In this document: piece by piece, positions 1 through 7,996 of the stretch | How the letters are laid out: every line of letters starts with the position of its first letter | Position numbering within the stretch: the stretch's first letter is position 1 | The notes under the pieces: model-generated | What the model was told of the DNA's origin: nothing | The model's database searches: none | The model's input: only the letters and a program-made list of their open reading frames with translations | Assembly: GCF_001499735.1 (NCBI RefSeq) | Contig: NZ_LN848257.1 | Location: forward strand, 3,989,939-4,053,564 | DNA: 63,626 bases | From: Thiocapsa sp. KS1 | Lineage (GTDB): Bacteria; Pseudomonadota; Gammaproteobacteria; Chromatiales; Chromatiaceae | Direction of reading: 5' to 3' | Translations under genes and position numbers: made by a program

Positions 1-55
1 GATCTCCGATGCGCCGATCCGCGCACCTCATCCGATCGCGTTTTCCTGTTTGTTC

Positions 56-83
56 TTGACATTCATTACAGATCGCATAAATT
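56..83 (+). promoter_or_regulatory. Putative sigma70 promoter of the H-NS-like gene
   Basis: A perfect -35 hexamer TTGACA (56-61) is followed after 16 bases by a 4/6 -10 element TAAATT (78-83). It points toward the gene starting at 156. A terminator-like hairpin at 92-120 lies between this promoter and the gene, so the promoter may be attenuated or may be fortuitous. Confidence 0.5.
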
Positions 84-91
84 ATATGCAC

Positions 92-120
92 CGAGCCGAA
101 TTACGGCTCGTTTGATTTTT
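92..120 (+). terminator. Intrinsic-terminator-like hairpin in the 5' leader
   Basis: A 7-bp perfect stem, CGAGCCG/CGGCTCG, with loop AATTA is followed directly by TTTGATTTTT. This is the canonical shape of a rho-independent terminator. It either ends transcription arriving from outside the window or, if the 56-83 promoter is real, sits at the extreme 5' end of the H-NS-like mRNA. Confidence 0.6.
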
Positions 121-155
121 GGGGATCACCCTTAGCATTTTCGGAGGTATTTAAC

Positions 156-563
156 GTGGAGTACGCTAACCTTAGCGTCGACGAGATTCAGCAACAGCTC
201 GCCGAGATCGAAAACAGCAAGGTCGAGCTGATGCGTGCACTGGACGTGCGCCGTCAAGAAGCAAAATCGGAAATCGCTCAACAGATCAAAGGTCTGATCT
301 CCCAATACGGTTACGAATTGGAAGAAATCCTGCCTCTGGTGGAAGCCAAGCGGCGCCGCGCGGTTGCTGCGGTGCGGCGTCCTTCTGCGGGGGGGCGGCA
401 GTATACGCGGTATGTCGATCCGGCGAATGCCGACAACGTTTACGTGCGTGGCGTCCTTCCCGGTTGGATGAAGCAGAAGATGCAGGAGCAGGGGTACGAC
501 CCCGCGTCCAAAACCGATCGCGAAGCCTTCAAGACCAACTATCTTCAGGCGGTCGACGCTTAA
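156..563 (+). CDS. H-NS family nucleoid-associated DNA-binding protein
   Basis: A 135-residue protein with H-NS family layout. The N-terminal half (about residues 5-65) is a charged helical oligomerisation region. A basic linker with KRRRAVAAVRR (about 69-80) follows, then a C-terminal region (about 85-135) in place of the H-NS DNA-binding loop, reading YVDPANADNVYVRG and ending in LPGWMKQKMQEQG. Start is GTG at 156 with GGAGG at 143-147; no ATG competes. Such proteins bind curved AT-rich DNA and act as global silencers; HvrA of Rhodobacter is an H-NS-like regulator of photosynthesis genes, but nothing here ties this copy to that role. The DNA-binding loop is divergent from the usual proline/glycine-rich core, so target preference is uncertain. 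Confidence 0.75.
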   Translation: MEYANLSVDEIQQQLAEIENSKVELMRALDVRRQEAKSEIAQQIKGLISQYGYELEEILPLVEAKRRRAVAAVRRPSAGGRQYTRYVDPANADNVYVRGVLPGWMKQKMQEQGYDPASKTDREAFKTNYLQAVDA

Positions 564-898
564 GACGCGATTGGGTCGGCGCCATTTCGGTATCCATTTC
601 GGCATCGGGCCGGCTTCGGTCGATCGCTCGAAGCCTCTTCAGCTTGGATGCCGGGATGGCGTGTCCGGTCGGTTTTTTTCGGGGCAACACCGGCTCGGAA
701 ACGCACTCTAAATTAGGATAGTCGCGCGGCTGGCTTTCATTGAGTGCATCGCGTAGACTCCGCCTCTCGCATCATCCGGTCGATGCGTCGTGTCGCGGCT
801 GACCCCACCTTTTCTCAAGGCTTCATCCACGAACGCCTCTTTTTCTGCCTAGGCCGGTCCCGTGCTTGCGCGGTTTTAGGCCGGTTTCAGGAGTTTTC
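564..898. other. Intergenic region, H-NS-like gene to rhlE
   Basis: 335 bases without a convincing gene. Short overlapping reading frames here have no recognisable product. The last bases carry the CAGGAG ribosome-binding site (888-893) of the helicase. No clear promoter or repeat is seen. Confidence 0.5.
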
Positions 899-2188
899 AT
901 GTCATTCGATTCACTCGGCCTTCAGGCCGACTTGCTGCGTGCCGTGGCAACGCAGCGTTATGCCCGTCCGACCCCCATTCAACTCCAGGCAATACCTGAG
1001 ATTCTGGCCGGACATGATCTGCTGGCCGGTGCCCAAACCGGAACCGGCAAGACGGCCGCCTTCGTGCTGCCCGTCTTGCAGCGGCTCTCCCAAAAGGGTC
1101 ATCCGCAACGTCATCCGCGGGCACTGATCTTGACGCCGACGCGCGAGCTCGCGGCCCAAGTCGGCGAGCGTGTGCATGCCTACGGCCTGCATTTGCCTTT
1201 GCGCTCGGCAATCGTCTTCGGCGGCGTCGGTATGCAGCCTCAGATCAACCAATTACAACGGGGCGTCGACGTGCTGATCGCGACCCCGGGGCGCCTCCTC
1301 GATCACGCCGGCCGGCGCACCGTCGACCTGTCCCGTGTCGAGATCCTCGTCCTCGACGAGGCCGATCGCATGCTGGATATGGGTTTCATCCACGATATCC
1401 GGCGAATCATTCAGCTGCTCCCCGAAAAGCGCCAGAACCTGCTGTTCTCGGCGACCTACTCGGACGACATTCGGCGTCTCGCCGACGGACTGCTCAAGCG
1501 TCCGAAGCTGATCGAGGTCGCCCGCCGCAATACCGCGGCGGAAACGGTCACGCAGGCGGCTCATCCGGTCGACAAGGCCCGCAAGCGCGATCTGCTGGCG
1601 CACCTCTTCCGGAGCGAAGGCTGGCATCAGGTGCTGGTCTTTACACGGACCAAGGCCGGCGCCAATCGGCTGGTCGAGCACCTGGGCCGAGAGGGCATTA
1701 CGGCCGCAGCCATCCACGGCAACAAGAGCCAGTCGGCCCGAACGCGTGCGCTGGACGATTTCAAGCGCGGGAGTGTGCGGGCCTTGGTCGCGACCGATAT
1801 CGCGGCGCGGGGATTGGATATCGTCGATTTGCCCCAAGTGGTGAACTTCGAGTTGCCGAACGTGGCCGAAGACTATGTCCATCGTATCGGGCGGACTGGG
1901 CGGGCGGGCGCCGGTGGACGTGCTCTTTCTTTGGTGAGTCACGACGAGCGGGGTTTACTCGACGGCATTCAGCGACTCCTGCGCAAGGAGATTACGATGG
2001 ATCCCGTCGTCGGTTTCGAGCCATCGCTCGTTCCGCCCGAAACCGAGCCCGATCGAAGCCTCGGCGGTCGCCGCGATTCGCGCGGGCCGAGCCGACCGGC
2101 GCGCAAGCCGACGCCTGCCGCTGCCTCGCCGGCGGCGAAACGGCCATGGCGTGGCGGCGATCGGCGCGGGCGCGGCGTGACGCCGTAG
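899..2188 (+). CDS. rhlE: DEAD-box ATP-dependent RNA helicase, RhlE type
   Basis: A 429-residue DEAD-box helicase that unwinds short RNA duplexes in ribosome maturation, mRNA decay or cold adaptation. The Q motif (FDSLGL... [10 protein letters not shown]) leads to Walker A AQTGTGKT (about 45-52), PTRELAAQV, the DEAD box [16 protein letters not shown], then helicase C motifs [11 protein letters not shown] and [11 protein letters not shown] basic Arg/Pro/Ala-rich tail of about 50 residues follows, typical of RhlE RNA-binding tails. Start is ATG at 899 behind CAGGAG; a TTG 33 bases upstream would add a tail foreign to the family. It is followed by an RRM protein, an RNA-metabolism pairing that suits cold-shock physiology. 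Confidence 0.9.
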   Translation: MSFDSLGLQADLLRAVATQRYARPTPIQLQAIPEILAGHDLLAGAQTGTGKTAAFVLPVLQRLSQKGHPQRHPRALILTPTRELAAQVGERVHAYGLHLPLRSAIVFGGVGMQPQINQLQRGVDVLIATPGRLLDHAGRRTVDLSRVEILVLDEADRMLDMGFIHDIRRIIQLLPEKRQNLLFSATYSDDIRRLADGLLKRPKLIEVARRNTAAETVTQAAHPVDKARKRDLLAHLFRSEGWHQVLVFTRTKAGANRLVEHLGREGITAAAIHGNKSQSARTRALDDFKRGSVRALVATDIAARGLDIVDLPQVVNFELPNVAEDYVHRIGRTGRAGAGGRALSLVSHDERGLLDGIQRLLRKEITMDPVVGFEPSLVPPETEPDRSLGGRRDSRGPSRPARKPTPAAASPAAKRPWRGGDRRGRGVTP

Positions 2189-2202
2189 ATGTCGTGTGAC
2201 CA

Positions 2203-2233
2203 TCGCGGGAATCGGGTCAATCCGACCCCGCGA
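2203..2233 (+). terminator. Stem-loop after rhlE
   Basis: Outer stem TCGCGGG/CCCGCGA with an inner TCGG/CCGA stem, 15 bases after the rhlE stop. There is no T-run after it, so it may be a weak or factor-assisted terminator or an mRNA 3' stabiliser. Confidence 0.4.
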
Positions 2234-2337
2234 CAACTTCGTCTCCAACGGTTGGGGACAAAGACCGTCGAAACAGTTGCGTATTGATTTTTCGACCGTT
2301 CTCTTTTCTCTTCAATGCGCTCTCACGGAACTCTTGA

Positions 2338-2613
2338 ATGATGAATATTTACGTTGGCAACCTGGCCTACGGCGTGACCCAAGACGAGCTGAAGACCGCA
2401 TTCTCCGCCTACGGCGAGATCTCGAGCGTAAACTTGATCACCGACAAGTTTACCGGCGAGTCAAAAGGCTTCGGCTTTGTCGAGATGCCGAACAACTCCG
2501 AGGCCGATGCCGCCATCAAGGGGCTGAACGAGACGCCGCTGAAGGGCCGCAACTTGAAGGTCAACCAGGCCAAGCCACGCGGCGAGCGCCCCTCGCGCGG
2601 GCCGCGCTGGTAA
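2338..2613 (+). CDS. Single-RRM RNA-binding protein
   Basis: A 91-residue protein consisting of one RRM (RNA recognition motif) and a short Arg/Gly-rich tail. The RNP2 motif IYVGNL is at residues 4-9 and RNP1 KGFGFVEM at about 43-50; both aromatic positions that stack on RNA are present. The tail (RGERPSRGPRW) resembles glycine-rich cold-inducible bacterial/cyanobacterial Rbp proteins. Two consecutive ATGs (2338, 2341) could start it. The T-rich stretch upstream (about 2285-2325) would fit a structured, cold-responsive 5' leader, but that is inference. It lies 149 bases after the RhlE helicase; the two may act on the same RNAs. Confidence 0.85.
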   Translation: MMNIYVGNLAYGVTQDELKTAFSAYGEISSVNLITDKFTGESKGFGFVEMPNNSEADAAIKGLNETPLKGRNLKVNQAKPRGERPSRGPRW

Positions 2614-2724
2614 GCTGACTTCGACCTCGAGCTATTTGCCCGAGGTCGTTTTCCGCGCTGTCCTCGACATATTCGAAAGCCTCGTCCTTTTTTTGCTGCC
2701 TTTGTCGCCTCCCGTGCCTTTCCG

Positions 2725-4542
2725 ATGTTGTCCGATCTGACCTATCGCGTTCGCCCCGCCGATCCGTACGCCCACCGTTTCCACGTCGATATCGAGATCC
2801 CGAATCCGGACGTCGAGCTTGTCGAGCTCTCATTGCCGGCGTGGATTCCCGGCAGCTATATGATTCGGGACTTCTCAAGAAACATCCTGACATTGGTCGC
2901 CGAATCGGCCGACGGGATGCCGCTTGATTGTCGAAAGCGCGATAAGCAAACCTGGATCTGTCGGACGACGGGCGGTCCAATCAGGGTCCGCTATCAGGTC
3001 TACGCCTGGGAGCTTTCGGTCCGCGCGGCGCACTTCGATACCACCCACGCCTATTTCAACGGTCCGGGACTCCTGCTGCGCGTTCACGGCATGGATCACC
3101 GAGCGTGTTTGCTCGACCTATTGCCTCCGGCCGGGTCCGTCGAGGGGGATTGGGAGGTCGCAACCAGCCTCGTTCCGGAGCGTATCGACGAGCAGGGTTT
3201 CGGACTCTATCGTGCCGAGGACTATGAGGATCTGATCGATCATCCGGTCGAGATGGGCTGCTTCGATCGGGTTGCATTCCATCTCGACGGCGTACCGCAT
3301 CGCATGGCGATCACGGGGCGTCACCGCGCCGACATGACGCAGCTCCAGACCGACCTTACGCGCATTTGTGCCGAGCATGCAGCCCTGTTCGGCGAATTGC
3401 CGATCGATCGCTATCTCTTTCTCGTCACGGCGGTGGGCGAGGGTTATGGCGGATTGGAGCATCGCTTCTCGACCAGTCTGCTCTGTTCGCGCAACGACCT
3501 GCCTCACGCAACGGACGAGAAGCGGACCGAGTCGTACGTCCGCTTCCTGGGACTGTGCAGCCATGAGTATTTCCATCTGTGGCATGTCAAGCGCATTCGT
3601 CCATCGGTGTTGATGAGCGGCAGACTGGATCGGGAGATGCACACGCGCACGCTGTGGGCCTTCGAAGGCATCACGTCCTACTACGACGAGCTCGCCTTGG
3701 TGCGCAGTGGCTGTATCGATGCGCGGAGCTATCTGGGCTTGCTCGCCGCGACCATCACCCGTCTGTTGCGAACGCCGGGACGCGAGGTACAGACCCTGGC
3801 CGAGTCGAGCTTCGATGCCTGGACCAAATTCTATAAACAAGACGAGAATGCGCCGAACGCCATCGTGAGCTATTACGTCAAGGGCGCCCTGGTGGCTTTG
3901 GCATTGGACTTGACGATTCGCGCAGGTACGCAGGGCAGGGTCTCGCTCGACGACGTCATGCGCGCATTGTGGCTGCGCCACGGCCGCACCGGTCTCGGCG
4001 TTCCGGAGCAGGGTGTCGAGGCGATCGCGACCGAGGTGTCCGGGCTCGACCTCGCAGAGTTCTTCTCGACGGCGCTGGACGGGACAGCCGAGCTGGACCT
4101 CGAGCCGCTCTTGGCCGGGGTCGGAATCGGCATGCGGCTGCGGCCTGCCGGCGGACCGAAGGATTCGGGCGGGTGCGTGGAATCCTTTGATCCTCGGGAG
4201 GCGCGTCCGACCCTCGAGCTGCGCCTGCGCCCCGGCGGCACCGAAGCGATCGTGCAGCATGTCATCCGCGGCGGTGCCGGCGAGCGCGCCGGTATCGCGC
4301 CCGGGGATGTCGTGGTCGCGGTCGACGGTCTGCGGGTCAACGCCGAGAATCTGGACGCCATGGTTGCGCGCTCCGCAGGTACATCCGGGGTGTCCATCCA
4401 TCTCTTCAGGCGCGACGAGTTGATCCAAGTGTTTGCCTTTCCGGCACCGGCGCGCTCGGATACCTGCGACCTGATGCTGCTGGAGTCGGTGCCCGAGACC
4501 GTGCTCGATGCACGGGCGCGCTGGCTTGCCGGCGTGGCTTGA
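2725..4542 (+). CDS. M61 family peptidase with C-terminal PDZ domain
   Basis: A 605-residue member of the M61 glycyl aminopeptidase family. The N-terminal beta domain (about 1-185) is followed by the catalytic domain with the GGLEH motif (242-246) and zinc-binding HEYFH (280-284). A PDZ domain occupies about 500-580 (RGGAGERAGIAPGDVVVAVDG). The family cleaves Gly/Ala N-terminal peptides and is common in Gammaproteobacteria; the PDZ domain may position substrates. No signal peptide is evident, so it is predicted to be cytoplasmic. Start ATG 2725 matches the family start (LTYRVRPADPYAH). It ends 19 bases before birA and may be co-transcribed with birA-coaX. Confidence 0.9.
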   Translation: MLSDLTYRVRPADPYAHRFHVDIEIPNPDVELVELSLPAWIPGSYMIRDFSRNILTLVAESADGMPLDCRKRDKQTWICRTTGGPIRVRYQVYAWELSVRAAHFDTTHAYFNGPGLLLRVHGMDHRACLLDLLPPAGSVEGDWEVATSLVPERIDEQGFGLYRAEDYEDLIDHPVEMGCFDRVAFHLDGVPHRMAITGRHRADMTQLQTDLTRICAEHAALFGELPIDRYLFLVTAVGEGYGGLEHRFSTSLLCSRNDLPHATDEKRTESYVRFLGLCSHEYFHLWHVKRIRPSVLMSGRLDREMHTRTLWAFEGITSYYDELALVRSGCIDARSYLGLLAATITRLLRTPGREVQTLAESSFDAWTKFYKQDENAPNAIVSYYVKGALVALALDLTIRAGTQGRVSLDDVMRALWLRHGRTGLGVPEQGVEAIATEVSGLDLAEFFSTALDGTAELDLEPLLAGVGIGMRLRPAGGPKDSGGCVESFDPREARPTLELRLRPGGTEAIVQHVIRGGAGERAGIAPGDVVVAVDGLRVNAENLDAMVARSAGTSGVSIHLFRRDELIQVFAFPAPARSDTCDLMLLESVPETVLDARARWLAGVA

Positions 4543-4561
4543 GGCAAAGGGATCTCGGCGC

Positions 4562-5557
4562 ATGGACCGTGGCTCCCAGTTGATTCGCCTGTTGGCCGAT
4601 GGCGAGCTTCACTCGGGCGAGACGATTGCCGAGCAGCTGGGGATGACCCGTGCCGCGGTCTGGAAGGCGTTGCGCAAGGCCTGCGACCGGCAGGGCTTGA
4701 CCGTCGAGTCCTTACGCGGTCGGGGCTATCGCCTGGCCGCGCCCCTTGAGCTCCTCGATGCGGAGCAGATCCTGGCGGCCCTGTCCCCGCGGGGTCGCCG
4801 GGCGGTCGCACGTCTGGAGATTCACGAGGAGATCGACTCGACCAATCGTCACCTGATGCGCGAGGCCGCGACGGGCGCGCCCTCGGGGACGCTCTGTCTC
4901 GCTGAGCGCCAGAGTGCGGGGCGCGGACGTCTCGGTCGTCCCTGGATCTCGCCGTTCGGGGCCAATCTCTACCTCTCGATGCTCTGGCGCTACGGCGCAC
5001 CTCCGGCTGCGCTCGGCGGCTTCAGTCTGGTCGCGGGGGCCGTCGTGGCTGACGTGCTGCGCCGGGTCGGGGTCGAGGGGCTCGCACTCAAATGGCCGAA
5101 CGATCTGCTCTGGGGGCGGCGTAAGCTCGGCGGCATGCTTCTGGAGGTGGCCGGCGAGGCACAAGGCCCCTGCGCCCTGGTGGTCGGAATCGGGATCAAT
5201 CTGCGAATGGCGCCCGATCATGGGCGGGCGATCGACCAGCCGTGGGTGGATCTCGCGGAGGTGCTCGGAGGTCCGGGCATCGGCCGCAACGCGCTGGCTG
5301 CGCTGGTCGCCGACGCCTTGATCGATGCACTGGAGCGCTTCGGTCGCGAGGGCTTGGCCCCGTTCCTCGTGCTTTGGGACGCGTTCGACGCCTTTCGGGG
5401 CGAGCAGGTGCGGCTGCTGATCGCCGACCGGGAGAGTCGCGGCAGGGTGCTCGGAATCGCCGCGGACGGTGCCTTGCGGCTCGACACCTCCGACGGCGAA
5501 AGACGATTCCACGCCGGAGAGGTCAGTCTGAGACGCGAGGATGAGGTGGAGCCATGA
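4562..5557 (+). CDS. birA: Biotin--[acetyl-CoA-carboxylase] ligase / biotin operon repressor
   Basis: A 331-residue bifunctional BirA. An N-terminal winged helix-turn-helix (about 15-60, GETIAEQLGMTRAAVWKAL) precedes the ligase domain. The biotinyl-AMP loop GRGRLGRPW and KWPNDLLWGRRKLGGML are both intact, as is the C-terminal SH3-like domain. It activates biotin to biotinyl-5'-AMP and transfers it to the carboxylase carrier BCCP. ATG 4562 is chosen because a longer form would start inside the preceding gene and add 18 residues foreign to the family. It overlaps coaX by ATGA, indicating translational coupling. Confidence 0.93.
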   Translation: MDRGSQLIRLLADGELHSGETIAEQLGMTRAAVWKALRKACDRQGLTVESLRGRGYRLAAPLELLDAEQILAALSPRGRRAVARLEIHEEIDSTNRHLMREAATGAPSGTLCLAERQSAGRGRLGRPWISPFGANLYLSMLWRYGAPPAALGGFSLVAGAVVADVLRRVGVEGLALKWPNDLLWGRRKLGGMLLEVAGEAQGPCALVVGIGINLRMAPDHGRAIDQPWVDLAEVLGGPGIGRNALAALVADALIDALERFGREGLAPFLVLWDAFDAFRGEQVRLLIADRESRGRVLGIAADGALRLDTSDGERRFHAGEVSLRREDEVEP

Positions 5558-6306
5558 TGCTGCTGCTTGATATCGGCAATACGAACCTGCGCTGGACGCT
5601 GTCGGACGGCGGTCCTCCCGGCGAGGTGCGGGTCTTGCGCCACGGCGGTGCCGTGCCGCTCGACCTCCTGGCCGACTGGGAGCGGTTGGCCGCGCCCGAG
5701 CGCGTGGTTGCGAGCAACGTGGGCGGCGCCTCGGTTGCCGCCGCGATCGGTCGCACGACGCAAGCCTACTGGGGGCTCGACGTGGAATTCGTGCGGACCC
5801 GAGCGCACTTCGGCGCCCTGCGGATTGCGTATGCCGATCCGGAGCGCTTCGGTGTCGACCGCTGGCTCGCCCTGGTTGCCGCCCATCGCCTGGTCCCGGA
5901 TGCGGCGCTGGTCGTGGATGCCGGAACGGCGGCCACCTTCGACCTCCTGCTTGCCGACGGCCGTCACCTCGGCGGCCTGATTCTCCCGGGGGTCGAGATG
6001 ATGCGGGCGAGTCTGCTGGCCGGTACCCGAATCCCGCGGATCGAGTCGGAGCCGACCGACGAGTCCTGGGCGATCGACACGGGCCCCGCCGTCGCGGCCG
6101 GCAGCCTTCAGGCGCTCGCCGCGTTGGCGAGTCGGCTTTACGATCGACTGGAACAACGAGTGCAGGCTCAGCCGTCCCTGGTTCTGACCGGAGGCGACGC
6201 CGAGCGTCTGATCCCGGCGATGGATCGGCCCTATCGGGTGATGCCTGACTTGGTCCTGCGAGGGCTTGTCGAGGTCGCGACGGGCGACGCCCCGGGTATC
6301 GGGTGA
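5554..6306 (+). CDS. coaX: Type III pantothenate kinase
   Basis: A 250-residue ASKHA-fold kinase that phosphorylates pantothenate in the first step of coenzyme A synthesis. Phosphate-1 motif DIGNTNLRW lies at the N-terminus, the central FGVDRWLALVAA motif at about 107-118, and VVDAGTAATFD at about 128-138. Type III enzymes are insensitive to CoA feedback and need a monovalent cation. The birA-coaX overlap (ATGA, 5554-5557) is a widely conserved gammaproteobacterial arrangement. A second ATG at 5557 would remove only one residue. Confidence 0.93.
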   Translation: MMLLLDIGNTNLRWTLSDGGPPGEVRVLRHGGAVPLDLLADWERLAAPERVVASNVGGASVAAAIGRTTQAYWGLDVEFVRTRAHFGALRIAYADPERFGVDRWLALVAAHRLVPDAALVVDAGTAATFDLLLADGRHLGGLILPGVEMMRASLLAGTRIPRIESEPTDESWAIDTGPAVAAGSLQALAALASRLYDRLEQRVQAQPSLVLTGGDAERLIPAMDRPYRVMPDLVLRGLVEVATGDAPGIG

Positions 6307-6387
6307 ATGCTCGTCTCGGGGAGCAGAGAGTCGGGCGGTCTTCGTTGCGTTCAGCTCCGGCGTGCGTAGCTCGGTGTCTGTGCAGAT

Positions 6388-6464
6388 TGGTGCCCTCGAC
6401 AGGATTTGAACCTGTGACCTACCGCTTAGGAGGCGATCGCTCTATCCAACTGAGCTACGAGGGC
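6388..6464 (-). tRNA. tRNA-Arg (anticodon CCU)
   Basis: On the minus strand a full cloverleaf is visible: acceptor GCCCTCG/CGAGGGC, D arm GCTCAGTTGGATAGAGC, anticodon loop CTCCTAA giving anticodon CCU, T loop TTCAAAT, and an encoded CCA (6388-6390 on the plus strand). It decodes AGG, rare in this GC-rich, CGN-preferring genome. Confidence 0.95.
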
Positions 6465-6603
6465 GTGCTGTCGTGCGCCATCGGCTCTAGTGTAACCCGG
6501 GGAGTGGTCGCAGGCACCGGTCGCAGTCCCTGCGCGCGCCGATTTCGGTTGAAGTCCATTCGAGAAGCGATGATGATTGAATCGTGATCAGGTCTATACG
6601 TCC

Positions 6604-7977
6604 ATGTCCATGACCAACCTGGCCCAGCCCGACGTCACGATCTTCCTCGATTACGCGGGTGTGATCCGCCGGGCGGCGCTGTCGCCTGCGATCCCCGCCG
6701 AGGTATTGGACGCGTGGGTCGGGCGTCCTTGGACCGAAACGGTCGAGTCGTTCGGGAGCGAGAGCCTGCAAAGCCTCGTCGACGACGCGCGGGATCTCGG
6801 CGTTTCGGCCTTCCGCCAGGTGAACCAGATCTTCCCGTCGGGAATGCGGCTGCCCATCGAGTATACCGCGGTGCGTCTGGGCGAGGATGCCGGTCTGATC
6901 GCGATCGGCCGGAGCTTGCAGGCCGTGACCGAACTGCAATCGCGCCTCGTCGAGGCACAGCAGACGATGGAGCGGGATTATTGGAAGCTGCGCGAGGTCG
7001 AGACCCGCTATCGGCTTTTGTTTGGATCCTCCAGCGATGCGGTCATTCTGCTGCGGGTCAACGGTCTCGCAATCCAGGATCTCAACCCGGCCGCATCGCG
7101 TGTCCTCGGCAGACCGACCGGCGGGCCTCGATCCTTGGTCGGCAAAGATTTCGCCGGCGAGCTTCTCGACAGCGAGCGCGACGTCTTTCACGCGATGCTT
7201 CAACGGCTTGCCGATCAGGGCAGTGCACCGGGGATTCTCCTGCATCTCGGCGCACAGCGAGCGGCCTGGATGGTGCGTGCTTCGCGACTCGCGTCGGAGG
7301 CGGGATCGCTGTACCTTCTCCAACTGACCGCCACGCAGGCGGTCTCGACGCGCGAGCAGTCCTCGGACGGGGAGCTCACGGATATTCTGATCGAGCGCTT
7401 GCCCGACGGCTTTGTCGTGACCGACAGAGAGGGTCTGATCCGCTGGGTGAATCCGGCCTTTCTCGACCTCGTTCAAATGCCGAGCTCCAGCGGGGTGATG
7501 CAACAGAGCCTGGGACGTTGGCTCGATCGGCCGGGTGCGGATGTGGGTGTGCTGCTGGCGACGATCGCGCGACTCGGCGTGGTGCGTCCCTTCCTGACCA
7601 GGCTCCGCGGCGAGCTCGGTGCCGAGACGGAGGTCGAGCTCTCGGCGGCCGGCGATCTGGACACCGAGCCGACCTCCATCGGTATCCTGTTTCGGGATGT
7701 CGGCAGGCGCCTGCCTCGGCGCGACAACGACGAGCGTCTCGGCGGACGACTGGCCGCCTTGACCGGGCGGATCGGTAAAGGCCCCTTGCGTGCGCTGGTC
7801 GAAGAGGCGGTCAGCGTGCTCGAGCAGCACTATATCGAAGAGGCATTGGACCTCACGCGCGGCAACCGCACCGCAACCGCCGACCTGCTGGGTTTGAGTC
7901 GTCAGAGTCTCTACGTCAAGCTCAAACGGTACGGGATGGATCAGGACGCAACCACGGATCCAGGACATCGGCCTTAA
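6604..7977 (+). CDS. ppsR1: PpsR/CrtJ-family transcriptional regulator, cysteine-free paralogue
   Basis: A 457-residue PpsR-family protein: an N-terminal PAS-like domain (about 10-120), a Q-linker helix (LVEAQQTMERDYWKLREVETRYRL is its core, shown only in part: VEAQQTMERDYWKL), two further PAS domains (about 135-250 and 260-370) and a C-terminal Fis-type helix-turn-helix with GNRTATADLLGLSRQSLYVK. Family members repress bch, crt and puc genes aerobically by binding TGT-N12-ACA. No cysteine occurs anywhere in the protein; the redox-active Cys of the Rhodobacter PpsR HTH is Tyr here (EQHYIEEAL). It lies 19 bases upstream of the bacteriophytochrome gene, suggesting light rather than thiol control. 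Start is uncertain: ATG 6604, ATG 6610 or TTG 6577. It resembles the PpsR2 encoded at 12734-14158. Confidence 0.9.
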   Translation: MSMTNLAQPDVTIFLDYAGVIRRAALSPAIPAEVLDAWVGRPWTETVESFGSESLQSLVDDARDLGVSAFRQVNQIFPSGMRLPIEYTAVRLGEDAGLIAIGRSLQAVTELQSRLVEAQQTMERDYWKLREVETRYRLLFGSSSDAVILLRVNGLAIQDLNPAASRVLGRPTGGPRSLVGKDFAGELLDSERDVFHAMLQRLADQGSAPGILLHLGAQRAAWMVRASRLASEAGSLYLLQLTATQAVSTREQSSDGELTDILIERLPDGFVVTDREGLIRWVNPAFLDLVQMPSSSGVMQQSLGRWLDRPGADVGVLLATIARLGVVRPFLTRLRGELGAETEVELSAAGDLDTEPTSIGILFRDVGRRLPRRDNDERLGGRLAALTGRIGKGPLRALVEEAVSVLEQHYIEEALDLTRGNRTATADLLGLSRQSLYVKLKRYGMDQDATTDPGHRP

Positions 7978-7996
7978 GCATCGGAGTGCAGCCCAA

